The notes: generated from the letters alone by a model not told the origin. 16,803 nucleotides of DNA from an uncultured Mycoplasmatota bacterium (GCA_947572405.1 CANPBV010000027.1:1-16803); one strand, 5' to 3'; counted from the first letter of the stretch, positions 1 to 8,293 are shown. Program-made: numbers and translations.

Positions 1-15
1 ATATTAACTTTTTTT

Positions 16-41
16 AGAAAAACTATTGACTTTTAATAGTT
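16..41 (-). terminator. Weak intrinsic terminator-like hairpin after truncated jetC
   Basis: On the minus strand, overlapping the jetC stop, AACTATT (41-35) can pair with AATAGTT (27-21) across a 7-base loop. A short T run with one C follows. The stem is almost all A/T, so termination would be weak. It begins at the TAA of the 440-codon jetC, which suggests that this stop is where the transcription unit now ends and is not a sequencing error inside a longer gene. In a sequence this AT-rich, such a hairpin could also occur by chance. Confidence 0.35.
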
Positions 42-1362
42 AGCCTTTCTCTTTTAACTTTTCTTTTAATTGATATAATCTATCAGAATACGATTTTACT
101 CGACTATAAATGTAAGAAAAATCTAGCTTTTCTTTTAGTTGTTCCAATGGCTCTTCAAACCCGATTTCCTTACTAAGATCCTTAATTTCTTCTAACGCTT
201 CTTCTTTTTCACATTCATAACCATATCGTTCGTCTTCCAACCTTTTGATTTCCTGCTCGTATGTATTTCTCTTTTCTTCTTGCGTTATTTTCACTTCCGC
301 ATTTTTTTGATTTGAATTTTCTAATTTACTTATCATTCCATTAAGTTCTGTAATTCTATTTGTTGCTTTATCGATATCTTTGCTATCTATATTTTCTCGT
401 TCTTTTTTTGCAATCTCTAAATTGATGTCATTTTCTTCGATTTCCTTTTTCAATCTTGTAATATCGGAGAAAGTATCCTCAAGTTTTTTTTCTTCTTTCT
501 GTTCTTCCTCTACCATTTTTTGATAATTTATCATACTATTCAAATAATTTTCAGCTTTTTTATATAAAACAGTTTCATTATAGTTGGTATATGATTTTTT
601 TAAATAGTTAATATTCCTGATATCATTTTTTAATTGTTCTGTTTTTTCTTTGGTCTTATCCATATCTTCAATTGCATCAGATAAAGGCGCCAAATCATCT
701 TCGGTTAAAGGTTGCAAAACACCATTTAAAATATTCATCAGTTTTGTTGGTTTATAGTCTTTAGAAAGTTTTGGGCTTCTTAGTTGCAATAAGACATTGA
801 TAAATTCATCATATTCATCTAAACTTGGAAAGCCAAAGACCAAATTGTTTACCATTTTTTTATATTCTTTGGCACTTTCTACTAAGATATTATCCGGTCC
901 TAAAGCTGCTTTTAATTCATTTTTACTAAAAGGAATTTTTTCATAAATGTTTTTATATAATTTAAAATCTTTATTCACTCTTCTGCCATCTTTTAATGCA
1001 AATCCCCAAAAATTTACTGGTCTTCCTCTTCTAGCATGTAGCCCCATACCAATGGTAATATATTTATTTTCAATCTCTTGAAAAAGTTCCATATACAAAT
1101 ATCCAATAGCTTCCTCCTTTTGTTCACTATCAATTCCACCCAATAAATAAGCTTCAATGTGTTTGTCTGTACTTCCAAACGGATCAAGTCTTAAAGGGGA
1201 TTTATTGCCATCTAAAATGAGTGGGATAAAGGACTGCATTGTAACTGATTTCCCACTACCATTTTCTCCACGTAATAAAAGTTTTCCATCCGAGAATTCA
1301 AATTCTTCTTCGTCATATAACCAAAAGTTTAAAAGTCCTATTTTAGTAACTTTATAATTCAT
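40..1362 (-). CDS. jetC: Wadjet JetC-like SMC ATPase, N-terminal fragment (TIGR02680-like)
   Basis: This is the N-terminal part of the SMC-like ATPase of a Wadjet anti-plasmid system, which in known systems extrudes DNA loops so that JetD can cut circular plasmids. The protein opens with a core beta-strand region. A Walker A motif follows (GENGSGKS, residues 32-39), then a globular head to about residue 230, then Lys/Glu-rich coiled coil to the end. Family members usually have about 1,100-1,400 residues. This one stops at 440 within the coiled coil, before the second coil, signature motif and Walker B of the C-terminal head half. Such a protein could not close an ATPase head alone. Its ATG overlaps the jetB stop by one base (TAATG), so translation is coupled. 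After the TAA all three minus-strand frames stop within about 20 bases. The family call is firm. Whether the missing part lies beyond base 1 cannot be seen. Confidence 0.8.
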   Translation of the reverse strand: MNYKVTKIGLLNFWLYDEEEFEFSDGKLLLRGENGSGKSVTMQSFIPLILDGNKSPLRLDPFGSTDKHIEAYLLGGIDSEQKEEAIGYLYMELFQEIENKYITIGMGLHARRGRPVNFWGFALKDGRRVNKDFKLYKNIYEKIPFSKNELKAALGPDNILVESAKEYKKMVNNLVFGFPSLDEYDEFINVLLQLRSPKLSKDYKPTKLMNILNGVLQPLTEDDLAPLSDAIEDMDKTKEKTEQLKNDIRNINYLKKSYTNYNETVLYKKAENYLNSMINYQKMVEEEQKEEKKLEDTFSDITRLKKEIEENDINLEIAKKERENIDSKDIDKATNRITELNGMISKLENSNQKNAEVKITQEEKRNTYEQEIKRLEDERYGYECEKEEALEEIKDLSKEIGFEEPLEQLKEKLDFSYIYSRVKSYSDRLYQLKEKLKEKG

Positions 1363-2543
1363 TATGAAACACCTTCCAATTCTAACTGTTCTTTTGTACT
1401 TTCTATCATTTTTTCCGTTTTTCCAATAAATCTCGATATTGATGGATAGATTAAAATACCATCTTTTTCTAACTTTATAAAATGATAATCACTCATAAAC
1501 TCCATAATATCTTCTTTAAATTTTGATATTCCCATATCAAGGATTCCTTTACTAAAATATCTTTTCTCTTCTTCTCTCATATTTTTTAAAATGTATTCAA
1601 ATTCCTCGTAAGTCAATCTAAAACACTCATATTCATCTACTACAATTTGTTTATCTTGCTGATATTCTAGTAATTTTTGATTCATAATTAAAACCAAATC
1701 ACTCATGTTTTTTGCGTTTGGAAAGTAGTTTTTTTGAACAGAATTTTCATTTACAAATACCATATACATATTTCTTGTGATCTCAGTTTCCATCCCGATC
1801 TTTTCCTGCAATTCTTTTTCGATTACTTTGTGCATTTTCTTTAAATAGTCTTCTTCACTAAAACTAATTTCACTACGCATAACAACTGGCAAATAAATTA
1901 AATTTCGGTAAACTTTATATTTTCTGACATCGCCCTTAGCCTCATCTTGATTGGCCCATTCTTGTTTTAAGAAGTCTTCTGGAGTTTCATTATGAAATAT
2001 GCCATAATCAAAAGATGGAAGTAAGTAGTTGGCTAAGCCTGTTGCCTCGTATAGGGCATCCGCTTCTGCAGTATCCTGAAAGTTCTTGCTATCAGTATCA
2101 CGTAATGTAATGACACTTTTTTGTAATAGATAATCAATAACTCGTAGTAAACTTCTTCGATTATTTGGATTTTTCCAATCTGGTATATGTTCTAATTCTA
2201 AGGTAATCGCTGTATTTCTGATATATTCAATTAAACTTGATAAAATAAATTTTTCTCCTCTTGTTTTATCTTCTAAAAACAGCAACATTAGAAATAACAT
2301 TACATAATCCATTTGTTCTATGAAAGTGGAAACAGCAAGCTTTTTATTTGGCATACTGGGAATTTTTTCTAATTTAACAAACCGATCATGAACAATTAAT
2401 TTGTTTCCAAGAGTTCGGCTTAAAAAGTTTTTAATTTTTTCTTGATTTCTTTTCAGTAAATAGTAGTCTTCTTTTGACTGTTCCTTTGTAATCCAGAAGT
2501 TTGAAAAAAGCAAATTCATTTCTTTTTCTATTGATTCATCCAT
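1362..2543 (-). CDS. jetB: Wadjet JetB-like protein (DUF2398/TIGR02678-like)
   Basis: This 393-residue protein is the second subunit of the TIGR02677/02678/02680-type Wadjet operon. In characterised Wadjet and MukBEF-like complexes, JetB is the MukE-like 'kite' subunit that links the JetA kleisin to the JetC ATPase. The call rests on general family resemblance (acidic helical N-terminus, near-standard length) and on its fixed place between a DUF2397-like gene and a TIGR02680-like gene. I see no enzymatic motif, signal peptide or membrane segment, so it should be cytoplasmic. The start is ATG five bases before... after the jetA stop is reached by only two intervening bases, with GAGGTG overlapping the end of jetA as ribosome binding site. 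The stop overlaps the jetC start (TAATG). It looks full length and undamaged. The Wadjet subtype (probably II) is from memory and is less certain than the family. Confidence 0.8.
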   Translation of the reverse strand: MDESIEKEMNLLFSNFWITKEQSKEDYYLLKRNQEKIKNFLSRTLGNKLIVHDRFVKLEKIPSMPNKKLAVSTFIEQMDYVMLFLMLLFLEDKTRGEKFILSSLIEYIRNTAITLELEHIPDWKNPNNRRSLLRVIDYLLQKSVITLRDTDSKNFQDTAEADALYEATGLANYLLPSFDYGIFHNETPEDFLKQEWANQDEAKGDVRKYKVYRNLIYLPVVMRSEISFSEEDYLKKMHKVIEKELQEKIGMETEITRNMYMVFVNENSVQKNYFPNAKNMSDLVLIMNQKLLEYQQDKQIVVDEYECFRLTYEEFEYILKNMREEEKRYFSKGILDMGISKFKEDIMEFMSDYHFIKLEKDGILIYPSISRFIGKTEKMIESTKEQLELEGVS

Positions 2544-2545
2544 AT

Positions 2546-4012
2546 TTACACCTCAAATTCCAATTTGATTCCATCCATTAAAAAGGTTCCGTCTTCTGAA
2601 ATAATTGTACATTTTTCCTCTAAAAATTCTAGTAGATAGTGATACCCAAAAACAGGGTCAGTCCCTTTTAATATCTGGTTTGATTTTTTGGCTTTTTCTA
2701 TAAGGCTAAAAACATATCTCCTCTCTTCACTGGATAGGTAGGCTTGTCCTTTTAATTCTTTTTCCCCTTTTCCAATAAATTTTGTGAGAATTTCTTTTTT
2801 TATTTTTTCCTGTTCCTGATATTTTTCTAGTAAGGTCTGTTTTTCTTGACTTTTATCTTTTACTGGCGATTTTGCTGTTTTAATACGTACTCCTCTACTC
2901 ATTGGTTCGATGGAAATAACGATTGGATTAACTTCCAAACTTGGAATGATGGAATCACTTTCTAACTGGGAAAGCCCCTTAAAATGCCTGACAGTATCAA
3001 CACCTAATATAACACTAGAAAGCTCTTTTACTTTGGAAATATCCTTTTGCCTGTCAAATAGCCTACATAAATATTTGTATTCTTCTTTTCGATTCACCAT
3101 ATTTCCATGAAGTTCAATTAAGTTGGCTGCATATTTGGTAATTTTAGAAATAATATTTTCGGTTGCTTTTAAAAGTCTATCTCCCTCACTAATTCCATGA
3201 ATAGGCATAAACCATTTTTTGAGACTTAACCATTTTCCTTCGTTTACTCTTCTTAAATAATCAAAATCAAAATCTGGTCTTAATTTTGGAGCTTTTTTCT
3301 GATAGTCAATTAAAGACTCCATTAGTTTTGCAACGACTTCATCAGAGATCGCTAAAAGTACTGTTTTTATTTCTTTATTATACCTTAAGTATTCATTGAT
3401 AAAATCATTTAGATAATGAGTAAGTTGTCTTTTATGTTCAATGAATGCTGCGCTTTGCAGTAGTTCCTCTGTTTTAGGTTCATGAAATTTTTTTAGGAAA
3501 TCTTGATAACTAAAGTTGAGATTGTCGAAATCAGAAGTCAAATCAATCCATAATCCATAAAGATCTGTTTCACTCAAAGTTTCCATTTTAGTTAATTTTT
3601 GTAGTAGGATTTTAATACGTTCAAAAAGTCTAGGTTCTAATGAGGCTACTTTAACTTCCAACTCTTCAAGGCGAATGGTAAGCCTTTCTATTTCAACAGC
3701 ATAGTCTGTCATCTGATAGCGATAATTTTTGTATTTAAATTTTTCTAGTGTGTTTGCATTTTCCGTATCTTGCATTGTTGTAAGAGATAATTTAGCAACT
3801 AAATAATCCAAATCATTCTGACATTTTTCAATACTATAATCTGGAATGATATCTTTAAGAGCTAAAAAAATATCTTCTTTATATAACCAGTTTTCAGCTT
3901 GCTCATGTTTTTCATAAAAAAATCTCATAATGGGACGATACCTAGGGGTATTTTCCTCTGTTAAATATGCGGTTTCTGTAATTTGTTTCATTAATTTGTC
4001 ATTAACTTCCAT
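2546..4012 (-). CDS. jetA: Wadjet JetA-like kleisin (DUF2397/TIGR02677-like)
   Basis: This is the first gene of the Wadjet operon, 488 residues, close to the usual length for the DUF2397/TIGR02677 family. In Wadjet complexes JetA is the kleisin-like subunit that bridges the JetC heads and binds JetB. The N-terminal 20-75 region (RYRPIMRFFYEKHEQ then YKEDIFLALK) looks like a winged-helix domain. Residues of about 100-330 are helical, and a Lys/Glu-rich segment at about 380-430 precedes a compact C-terminal domain. No catalytic motif is visible. The ATG is preceded by AAAGGAAG (4030-4023 on the minus strand) and by a promoter candidate, so it is the operon's first gene. The frame is clean, which contrasts with the truncated jetC downstream. 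Confidence 0.8.
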   Translation of the reverse strand: MEVNDKLMKQITETAYLTEENTPRYRPIMRFFYEKHEQAENWLYKEDIFLALKDIIPDYSIEKCQNDLDYLVAKLSLTTMQDTENANTLEKFKYKNYRYQMTDYAVEIERLTIRLEELEVKVASLEPRLFERIKILLQKLTKMETLSETDLYGLWIDLTSDFDNLNFSYQDFLKKFHEPKTEELLQSAAFIEHKRQLTHYLNDFINEYLRYNKEIKTVLLAISDEVVAKLMESLIDYQKKAPKLRPDFDFDYLRRVNEGKWLSLKKWFMPIHGISEGDRLLKATENIISKITKYAANLIELHGNMVNRKEEYKYLCRLFDRQKDISKVKELSSVILGVDTVRHFKGLSQLESDSIIPSLEVNPIVISIEPMSRGVRIKTAKSPVKDKSQEKQTLLEKYQEQEKIKKEILTKFIGKGEKELKGQAYLSSEERRYVFSLIEKAKKSNQILKGTDPVFGYHYLLEFLEEKCTIISEDGTFLMDGIKLEFEV

Positions 4013-4036
4013 TTTTTTCCAACTTCCTTTGTCACT

Positions 4037-4065
4037 ATTCTAACATTTAATATCTATTAAAACAA
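4037..4065 (-). promoter_or_regulatory. Promoter candidate for the jetABC operon
   Basis: The minus strand reads TTGTTT (4065-4060), a 17-base spacer, then TAGAAT (4042-4037). The -10 box matches the sigma-A consensus at five of six positions and the -35 at three. The jetA ribosome binding site and start lie about 25 bases downstream, and a terminator ends the preceding transcription unit just upstream. The placement is right for an independent Wadjet promoter. Confidence 0.5.
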
Positions 4066-4077
4066 GAAAAATGAAAC

Positions 4078-4111
4078 AAAAAAAGAGATATTTAAAATGG
4101 TGATTATCTCT
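4078..4111 (-). terminator. Intrinsic terminator after the deacetylase/pseudogene unit
   Basis: On the minus strand AGAGATA (4111-4105) pairs with TATCTCT (4090-4084) across a 14-base loop, followed by a run of seven T (4084-4078). It separates the deacetylase and its degraded neighbour from the Wadjet operon, whose promoter begins 13 bases further on. The loop is longer than ideal. The A-run plus left arm is almost repeated near 16657-16675. Confidence 0.5.
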
Positions 4112-4238
4112 CTTATTCATTTATCAATGTTCTGTAAAAGTAAAAAATATTTATCGTTTTCACAATTTTGAATTTATATCCAAGCCAATATTTTTTTATA
4201 AAGTTTTTATTTCTTAATGGCATAAACCATTTTGTATT

Positions 4239-4754
4239 TTAGTAGTTTCTAATTCCTATATTAACTCTATGTGTATAATTTCCAATTTTAGGATTTTCAT
4301 GATTCAAATCTATATATCCCATAATTCTAAGTGTATTGGCATTTTCTGGAATAATAACCTCATGGGTTAAATATGTAAATTCATCATAAGTTAAGAATCC
4401 AATTTTTCAATCATATATAAAAACGCTTTTGAGATCCTTTTCAACTATTTGTGATTTCAAAAACTGTAGTAAATAAATAACTATCTTCTAATTTTAAAAA
4501 CCAATTATTTTTAATTTATTTCATAATCATTTCTATAACGAGTCGTCTTAATATATAATTTTCATTTTTTATTGTCATTTGCGCCATTATTCCTTTTTTC
4601 ACTTTCAATGATTTATTATAGGTCTATCTACCACTTTATAAGATTTCCAAATTCATATTGGTAGTACGAATGCAATAATTGTTATAACCTAAAATATCAA
4701 TTTTCTACGATCCCGCTTTTAAAATAGGAAAAGTAAAAAAAGATAGTTTTTCAT
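4239..4754 (-). pseudogene. Degraded gene for a small membrane-anchored or secreted protein, family unknown
   Basis: A once-functional gene lies just downstream of the deacetylase. AAAGGAAA (4768-4761) is followed by an ATG at 4754-4752 and a hydrophobic start (MKNYLFLLFLF). A second hydrophobic stretch (VITIIAFVLPI) follows in the same frame, then IWKSYKVVDRP. The coding character then moves to another frame (NKSLKVKKGIMAQMTIKNEN, later NNWFLKLEDSYLFTTVFEI) and, near 4430, to a third segment (FLTYDEFTYLTHEVIIPEN, then GYIDLNHENPKIGNYTHRV) ending at a TAA (4241-4239). At least five internal stops and two or more frameshifts interrupt about 170 codons. The layout suggests a single-pass protein with a beta-rich outer domain. 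TGA, TAG and TAA all interrupt it, so recoding cannot explain it. It probably shared the deacetylase transcript. I recognise no family. Confidence 0.65.
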
Positions 4755-4769
4755 TTACGGTTTCCTTTA

Positions 4770-5855
4770 CTAGATATCTCTAACAAGTCCAAATGAATAA
4801 CCTAAACCTTTCATATGTTTTATGAAGCTATCCATAGCCTCGTAGTTGCCTTTATTCTTTGGATGTATTAAATATATTGCGCCATTATGATACCTTTTTT
4901 CTAACTCATCAAAAGCTTTTTGCTTTGAAACATCATAATCGAAGTCATAATGATCAGCACTCCAGAAATAAGATTTATACCCTAAATCGTGAACGATCTG
5001 TAAACTTCTGTAACTATATTCTCCTTTTGGTTCTCTATATACTTTATCCATATTAACACCTGTTATTTCTTTATATGTTTTTTCTATCTCTTCTATTTCA
5101 TTGAGGTACTTTTCAAAATTAGTACGAGTTGCTAAGGCGGGCATGGAATAATGATTTGCGGTATGGTTTCCCACCGAGTGACCAGACTGGGCTATTTTCT
5201 TCATTAAGTCTGGATTCCCTTTTATAAATCCTTGGCAAAAGAAAAATGTTGCCTTTACATCATTCTCATTTAATACATCAACAATTTCTGATGTATAAGT
5301 ATCATTACTTCCCTCATCAAATGTCAAATAGATGACCTTTTCATCTGGGCCCATATAGTAAGCACCATATTGTTTTAATATTTCTTCCGTATTGCCTGCC
5401 CCTTCTACAGGCCTTGTGTGATCCTTCTTATTCCCACTCCACCACGTTTTTAATGTATTGTCTATATCATCATAGTTATCTTTATATTTTATGACCTTAT
5501 TTCCTTCTACTGTTATAAATCTTTTTAGTTCTTTTTTGTCTCCCTTTTTATTTGTAACGGTATATGTAATCTGATATGTGCCAGGAATGTCAACATTTAA
5601 AGTGTTTTTGACAGAGACTTTACTATTAATATTTCCTTCTTCTCTATCAATAGCTTCATATCCAGGTTCTTGATAAGAATCTCCTATTCTTATAGTGATC
5701 ATATTTTTTCCCTTTAATGTAAACATTAAAGAGTCGTCATTTCGAACTTTTGTAGCCTCTTTTTTATGAACTATAGTTTGATAACAAATATAGGCAATAG
5801 AAATACTAATAAGAATTACTATTCCAAAAATTATTTTCTTATGCTTTTGTTCCAT
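4770..5855 (-). CDS. Membrane-anchored DUF5011 + NodB polysaccharide deacetylase, PdaA-like
   Basis: This predicted cell-surface enzyme removes N-acetyl groups from peptidoglycan or another amino-sugar polymer. The start chosen is the ATG at 5855-5853, because GGGGAGAGG lies six to eight bases before it. A GTG three codons upstream overlaps that site and is less likely. Counting from this ATG, a basic tip and membrane anchor span about residues 5-29. A DUF5011-like Ig domain follows (about 45-118), then a linker rich in Trp and Gly, then a NodB domain from about 174. The NodB motifs are TFDEG (178-182), HTANH (231-235), REPKG (274-278) and LIHP (H331). TFDEG with RExKGExS-type motif 3 is typical of PdaA-like delta-lactam deacetylases, in which the second Asp of TFDDG is replaced. 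The exact substrate is inference. A decayed gene follows 15 bases downstream. Confidence 0.85.
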   Translation of the reverse strand: MEQKHKKIIFGIVILISISIAYICYQTIVHKKEATKVRNDDSLMFTLKGKNMITIRIGDSYQEPGYEAIDREEGNINSKVSVKNTLNVDIPGTYQITYTVTNKKGDKKELKRFITVEGNKVIKYKDNYDDIDNTLKTWWSGNKKDHTRPVEGAGNTEEILKQYGAYYMGPDEKVIYLTFDEGSNDTYTSEIVDVLNENDVKATFFFCQGFIKGNPDLMKKIAQSGHSVGNHTANHYSMPALATRTNFEKYLNEIEEIEKTYKEITGVNMDKVYREPKGEYSYRSLQIVHDLGYKSYFWSADHYDFDYDVSKQKAFDELEKRYHNGAIYLIHPKNKGNYEAMDSFIKHMKGLGYSFGLVRDI

Positions 5856-5894
5856 ATTGAACACCTCTCCCCTCTACTATATGAAATTAGTCAC

Positions 5895-5918
5895 AAAAAA
5901 AGAAGAGTTTGTCCTTCT
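5895..5918 (-). terminator. Weak terminator candidate upstream of the deacetylase gene
   Basis: On the minus strand AGAAG (5918-5914) and CTTCT (5905-5901) form a 5-bp stem with an 8-base loop, followed by seven T (5901-5895). It would end transcripts arriving from the PLP-enzyme operon and the small CRISPR array. The rest of 5919-6000 is AT-rich with several TATAAT-like strings, but I cannot choose a deacetylase promoter with confidence. Confidence 0.35.
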
Positions 5919-6000
5919 GTTACTCTATGCTTTTATACAATAAAACAATTCCTGATTATAAAACGCAATAATTTATTTAGCCTATTATATATGACCTTAA

Positions 6001-6227
6001 TCTTAAATTTCAATCTGTTTTGATTACAACATATATATGTAGAAAGTTTTTCACTCTACTACTAGAATTTATATTTCAATCTGTTTTGATTACAACTAGA
6101 GTATTAAGCTTCATAATGATAATGACTGTATAGTTTATATTTCAACATGTTACGATTACAACTTTTCAAATTTGCCATTTTCCTTTTCATATTAAACATT
6201 TAAATCCCAGTATATTTCAATTATAAC
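6001..6227 (-). CRISPR. Second, decaying CRISPR array (3 repeats plus a relic)
   Basis: Repeats of the same 30-base family as the main array occur at 6001-6030 (outer 10 bases degenerate), 6067-6096 and 6133-6162. The spacers at 6031-6066 and 6097-6132 are exactly 36 bases. Another 36 bases (6163-6198) lead to a broken fourth repeat around 6209-6227, which keeps TATATTTCAA and TTATAAC but has lost about ten central bases. Repeats 1 and 2 share CAATCTGTTTTG where the main array has CAATATGTTATG. Repeat 3 has CAACATGTTACG. Repeat orientation equals that of the main array, so crRNAs would come from the minus strand. No leader or cas gene is adjacent. The PLP gene ends 81 bases upstream without a clear terminator, so read-through from that operon is the likely source of any transcript. 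Confidence 0.85.
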
Positions 6228-6308
6228 TCCAATAACAATTGTTTCATCAATTTCTAAGTTTTTATTTGAATGCTATTTGGACTCCATTATCCAAAAATAA
6301 AGGTATAA

Positions 6309-7553
6309 CTATTTTATATTTAACAATCTCTCTACTGCCTTTATCACACCTAATTTGCCATATTCATAAGTAAGACCTCCCTGCTGGTAGGCAATAAAGG
6401 GTTCCCTCATTGGTCCATCACAAGAAAGTTCTATAGAGGATCCTTGCGTAAAAGCGCCTGCTGCCATAATTACTTTATCTTGATATCCAGGCATATTCCA
6501 GGGTTCTGGGATAGCATTAGAATCAATAGGAGATCCAATCTGAATTCCTTGGCAATAATTTATTAGATCATTCGGATTTTTAAATATAATATTTTCCACG
6601 ATGTCAACTCGCTTTTCATCCCATTTTGGTTCAACATCATAATTTAATTCCTCCAAAAGAGCACTTGTAAAAATGGCTGTTTTTAAAGAGGCAGCTACTA
6701 CGGAAGGGGCAAAAAATAGTCCTTGATAAAGTGATTTATTAATTCCAAGCGTTGGTCCAACTTCTCTACCCTCTCCGGGAAGCGTTAGTCTTTCGGCGCA
6801 TAATTTTATTAGTTCTTTTTTCCCAGCTATATAAGCTCCATTCGGGGCAATGCCACCTCCCAGATTTTTGATCAAGGATCCAACCATAATATCCGCACCT
6901 ACTGTTGTAGGTTCCTTATCTGATACCATCTCACAATAGCAATTATCTACCATAATGATTGTATCTGGCGATATTTTTTTAATAACCCCTATTACTTTTT
7001 CAACTTTTTCTATAGAAATGCTTTTCCTTGTTGAATATCCCTTTGAACGCTGAATTTCAATGACTTTAATCTTCTTTTGAGATAATACTTCTCCTATTTT
7101 TATATAATCGAAATCATTATCAATCAAATCTATTTGCTCATAATGAACACCAAATGATTTTAAAGAGCTATTGTTATCCGTAATTCCTATTACCTCATCT
7201 AAAGTATCATAGGGTTTCCCAGTAATACTTAATAAGATATCGTTTGGCCTCAAAAGGGCAAATAAGGTTATTGTAAGAGCATGACTTCCAGAGATCATTT
7301 GGGCTCTAACAAGTGCATCTTCTGCATCCAAGACATGCGCAAAAACATTTTCTAAGGCATCCCTTCCCATATCATCATAACCATATCCAGATGTACTTCC
7401 AAAGTGTGCTTCTGTAATTTGATATTTTTGAAATGCAGTTAATACTTTTTCACTATTTTTTTCACATTGGAGTTCTATATTTTTTATTACTGGTTCTATT
7501 TTCCTTTCTACTTTTTCTACTAATTTTTGAAGCTGTTCTCTTGTTTCTATCAT
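6309..7553 (-). CDS. Methionine gamma-lyase-family PLP enzyme (Alum_res/COG4100, YnbB-like)
   Basis: This 414-residue cytoplasmic PLP enzyme of fold type I belongs to the Alum_res family (B. subtilis YnbB-like), described as cystathionine beta-lyase/methionine gamma-lyase-related. The real substrate of most members is unknown. The cofactor region is visible: TSGYGYDD (54-61) near the N-terminus, GSHAL (89-93) for phosphate binding, VDNCYCE (202-208) with D203 expected to contact the pyridine nitrogen, and SLIKNLGGGIAPNG (226-239) with K229 as the likely Schiff-base lysine. Length is normal and no residue is obviously missing. The ATG overlaps the SDR stop (ATGA), and GGAGGA inside the SDR's last codons serves as ribosome binding site, so the two are translationally coupled. 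In Bacillus this gene commonly neighbours glnRA. Pairing with an SDR inside a CRISPR region is unusual. Confidence 0.87.
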   Translation of the reverse strand: MIETREQLQKLVEKVERKIEPVIKNIELQCEKNSEKVLTAFQKYQITEAHFGSTSGYGYDDMGRDALENVFAHVLDAEDALVRAQMISGSHALTITLFALLRPNDILLSITGKPYDTLDEVIGITDNNSSLKSFGVHYEQIDLIDNDFDYIKIGEVLSQKKIKVIEIQRSKGYSTRKSISIEKVEKVIGVIKKISPDTIIMVDNCYCEMVSDKEPTTVGADIMVGSLIKNLGGGIAPNGAYIAGKKELIKLCAERLTLPGEGREVGPTLGINKSLYQGLFFAPSVVAASLKTAIFTSALLEELNYDVEPKWDEKRVDIVENIIFKNPNDLINYCQGIQIGSPIDSNAIPEPWNMPGYQDKVIMAAGAFTQGSSIELSCDGPMREPFIAYQQGGLTYEYGKLGVIKAVERLLNIK

Positions 7554-8293
7554 ATATATAATCCTCCATCTATACGGATCACTGTACTATTAATATAAGT
7601 AGCTGCTTCTGTTGCCAAAAAATAAATAACAGAAGCAATTTCCTTTGGCTCTGCAAATCTACCCAACAATATTTTTTTTGATTCTTGTTTTATGAATTCA
7701 TCATCTAATTCTTGATTCATTTCTGTATTAGCGACCCATCCTGGGGCTACTGCATTTACTTGAATTATAGGCGCAAAAACAGTGGCTAAGTTTTTCGTTA
7801 AAGATATTAAACCAGCCTTTGAGGCATCATAATCAAGGCCTTCTGGATATGGGGTATCAATTCCATTAGCAGAGGCTACATTAATAATTTTACCATACCC
7901 TTGTTCTTGCATTTTTGTCCCGACTTCTTTAGATACCAAAAAAGGACCTATTAAGTTCACATCTAATATTTTCCTAAATTCTAGGTCCGATTTATCTTCA
8001 AATGTTTGGTCTATTGCTATTCCAGCATTATTCACAAGTACATCAATACGACCAAAAGTTTTAAATGCATTTTCTACCATATTATGTACTTCTTCTTTAT
8101 TTGATACATCTGCTTTTGACAATAATACTATCACAGAATATTTTGATTCTATTTTTACTTTTACTCTTTTAGCAGTTTCATCATCATGTGCATAATTTAA
8201 TACAATATTATAATTCGCTTTAGCAAATGCGTTCACTGTTTCTAGTCCTATTCCCTTACTTCCTCCTGTAATAAGTACTACTTTCTTGACCAT
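7550..8293 (-). CDS. Short-chain dehydrogenase/reductase, FabG-like
   Basis: This 247-residue classical SDR is an NAD(P)H-dependent oxidoreductase. The nucleotide-binding motif TGGSKGIG is at residues 9-16 and NNAG at 88-91. The catalytic residues N113, S141, Y155 and K159 (YDASK) are all present. PGWV (about 184-187) and the C-terminal RIDGG complete a standard FabG/glucose-dehydrogenase-like architecture. The substrate cannot be deduced. The resemblance to FabG does not prove a fatty-acid role, because no other fatty-acid gene is near. The ATG has a strong GGAGG seven bases upstream and a near-consensus promoter. It shares four bases with the PLP gene, and the tight coupling suggests that the two act in the same pathway. 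Confidence 0.87.
   Translation of the reverse strand: MVKKVVLITGGSKGIGLETVNAFAKANYNIVLNYAHDDETAKRVKVKIESKYSVIVLLSKADVSNKEEVHNMVENAFKTFGRIDVLVNNAGIAIDQTFEDKSDLEFRKILDVNLIGPFLVSKEVGTKMQEQGYGKIINVASANGIDTPYPEGLDYDASKAGLISLTKNLATVFAPIIQVNAVAPGWVANTEMNQELDDEFIKQESKKILLGRFAEPKEIASVIYFLATEAATYINSTVIRIDGGLYI

Noticed and set aside
4213..4238. AATGG/CCATT hairpin near the end of the pseudogene
   Set aside because: The stem is 5 bp and any T-rich tail lies on the plus strand, where no gene ends.
4239..4754. Recoding (TGA as Trp) to rescue the broken gene
   Set aside because: TAA and TAG also interrupt it, frameshifts are present, and TGA ends cas3 and the SDR gene normally.
5856..5864. GTG start for the deacetylase, three codons upstream
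   Set aside because: It overlaps the GGGGAGAGGTG ribosome binding site, whereas the ATG at 5855 has ideal spacing.
5766..6023. Plus-strand frame across the deacetylase start and array edge
   Set aside because: It is antisense to the deacetylase and a CRISPR repeat, and has no ribosome binding site or recognisable protein character.
6241..6308. TTTGGA/TCCAAA hairpin after the PLP gene as a terminator
   Set aside because: It has only a 6-bp stem and no T run on the minus strand.
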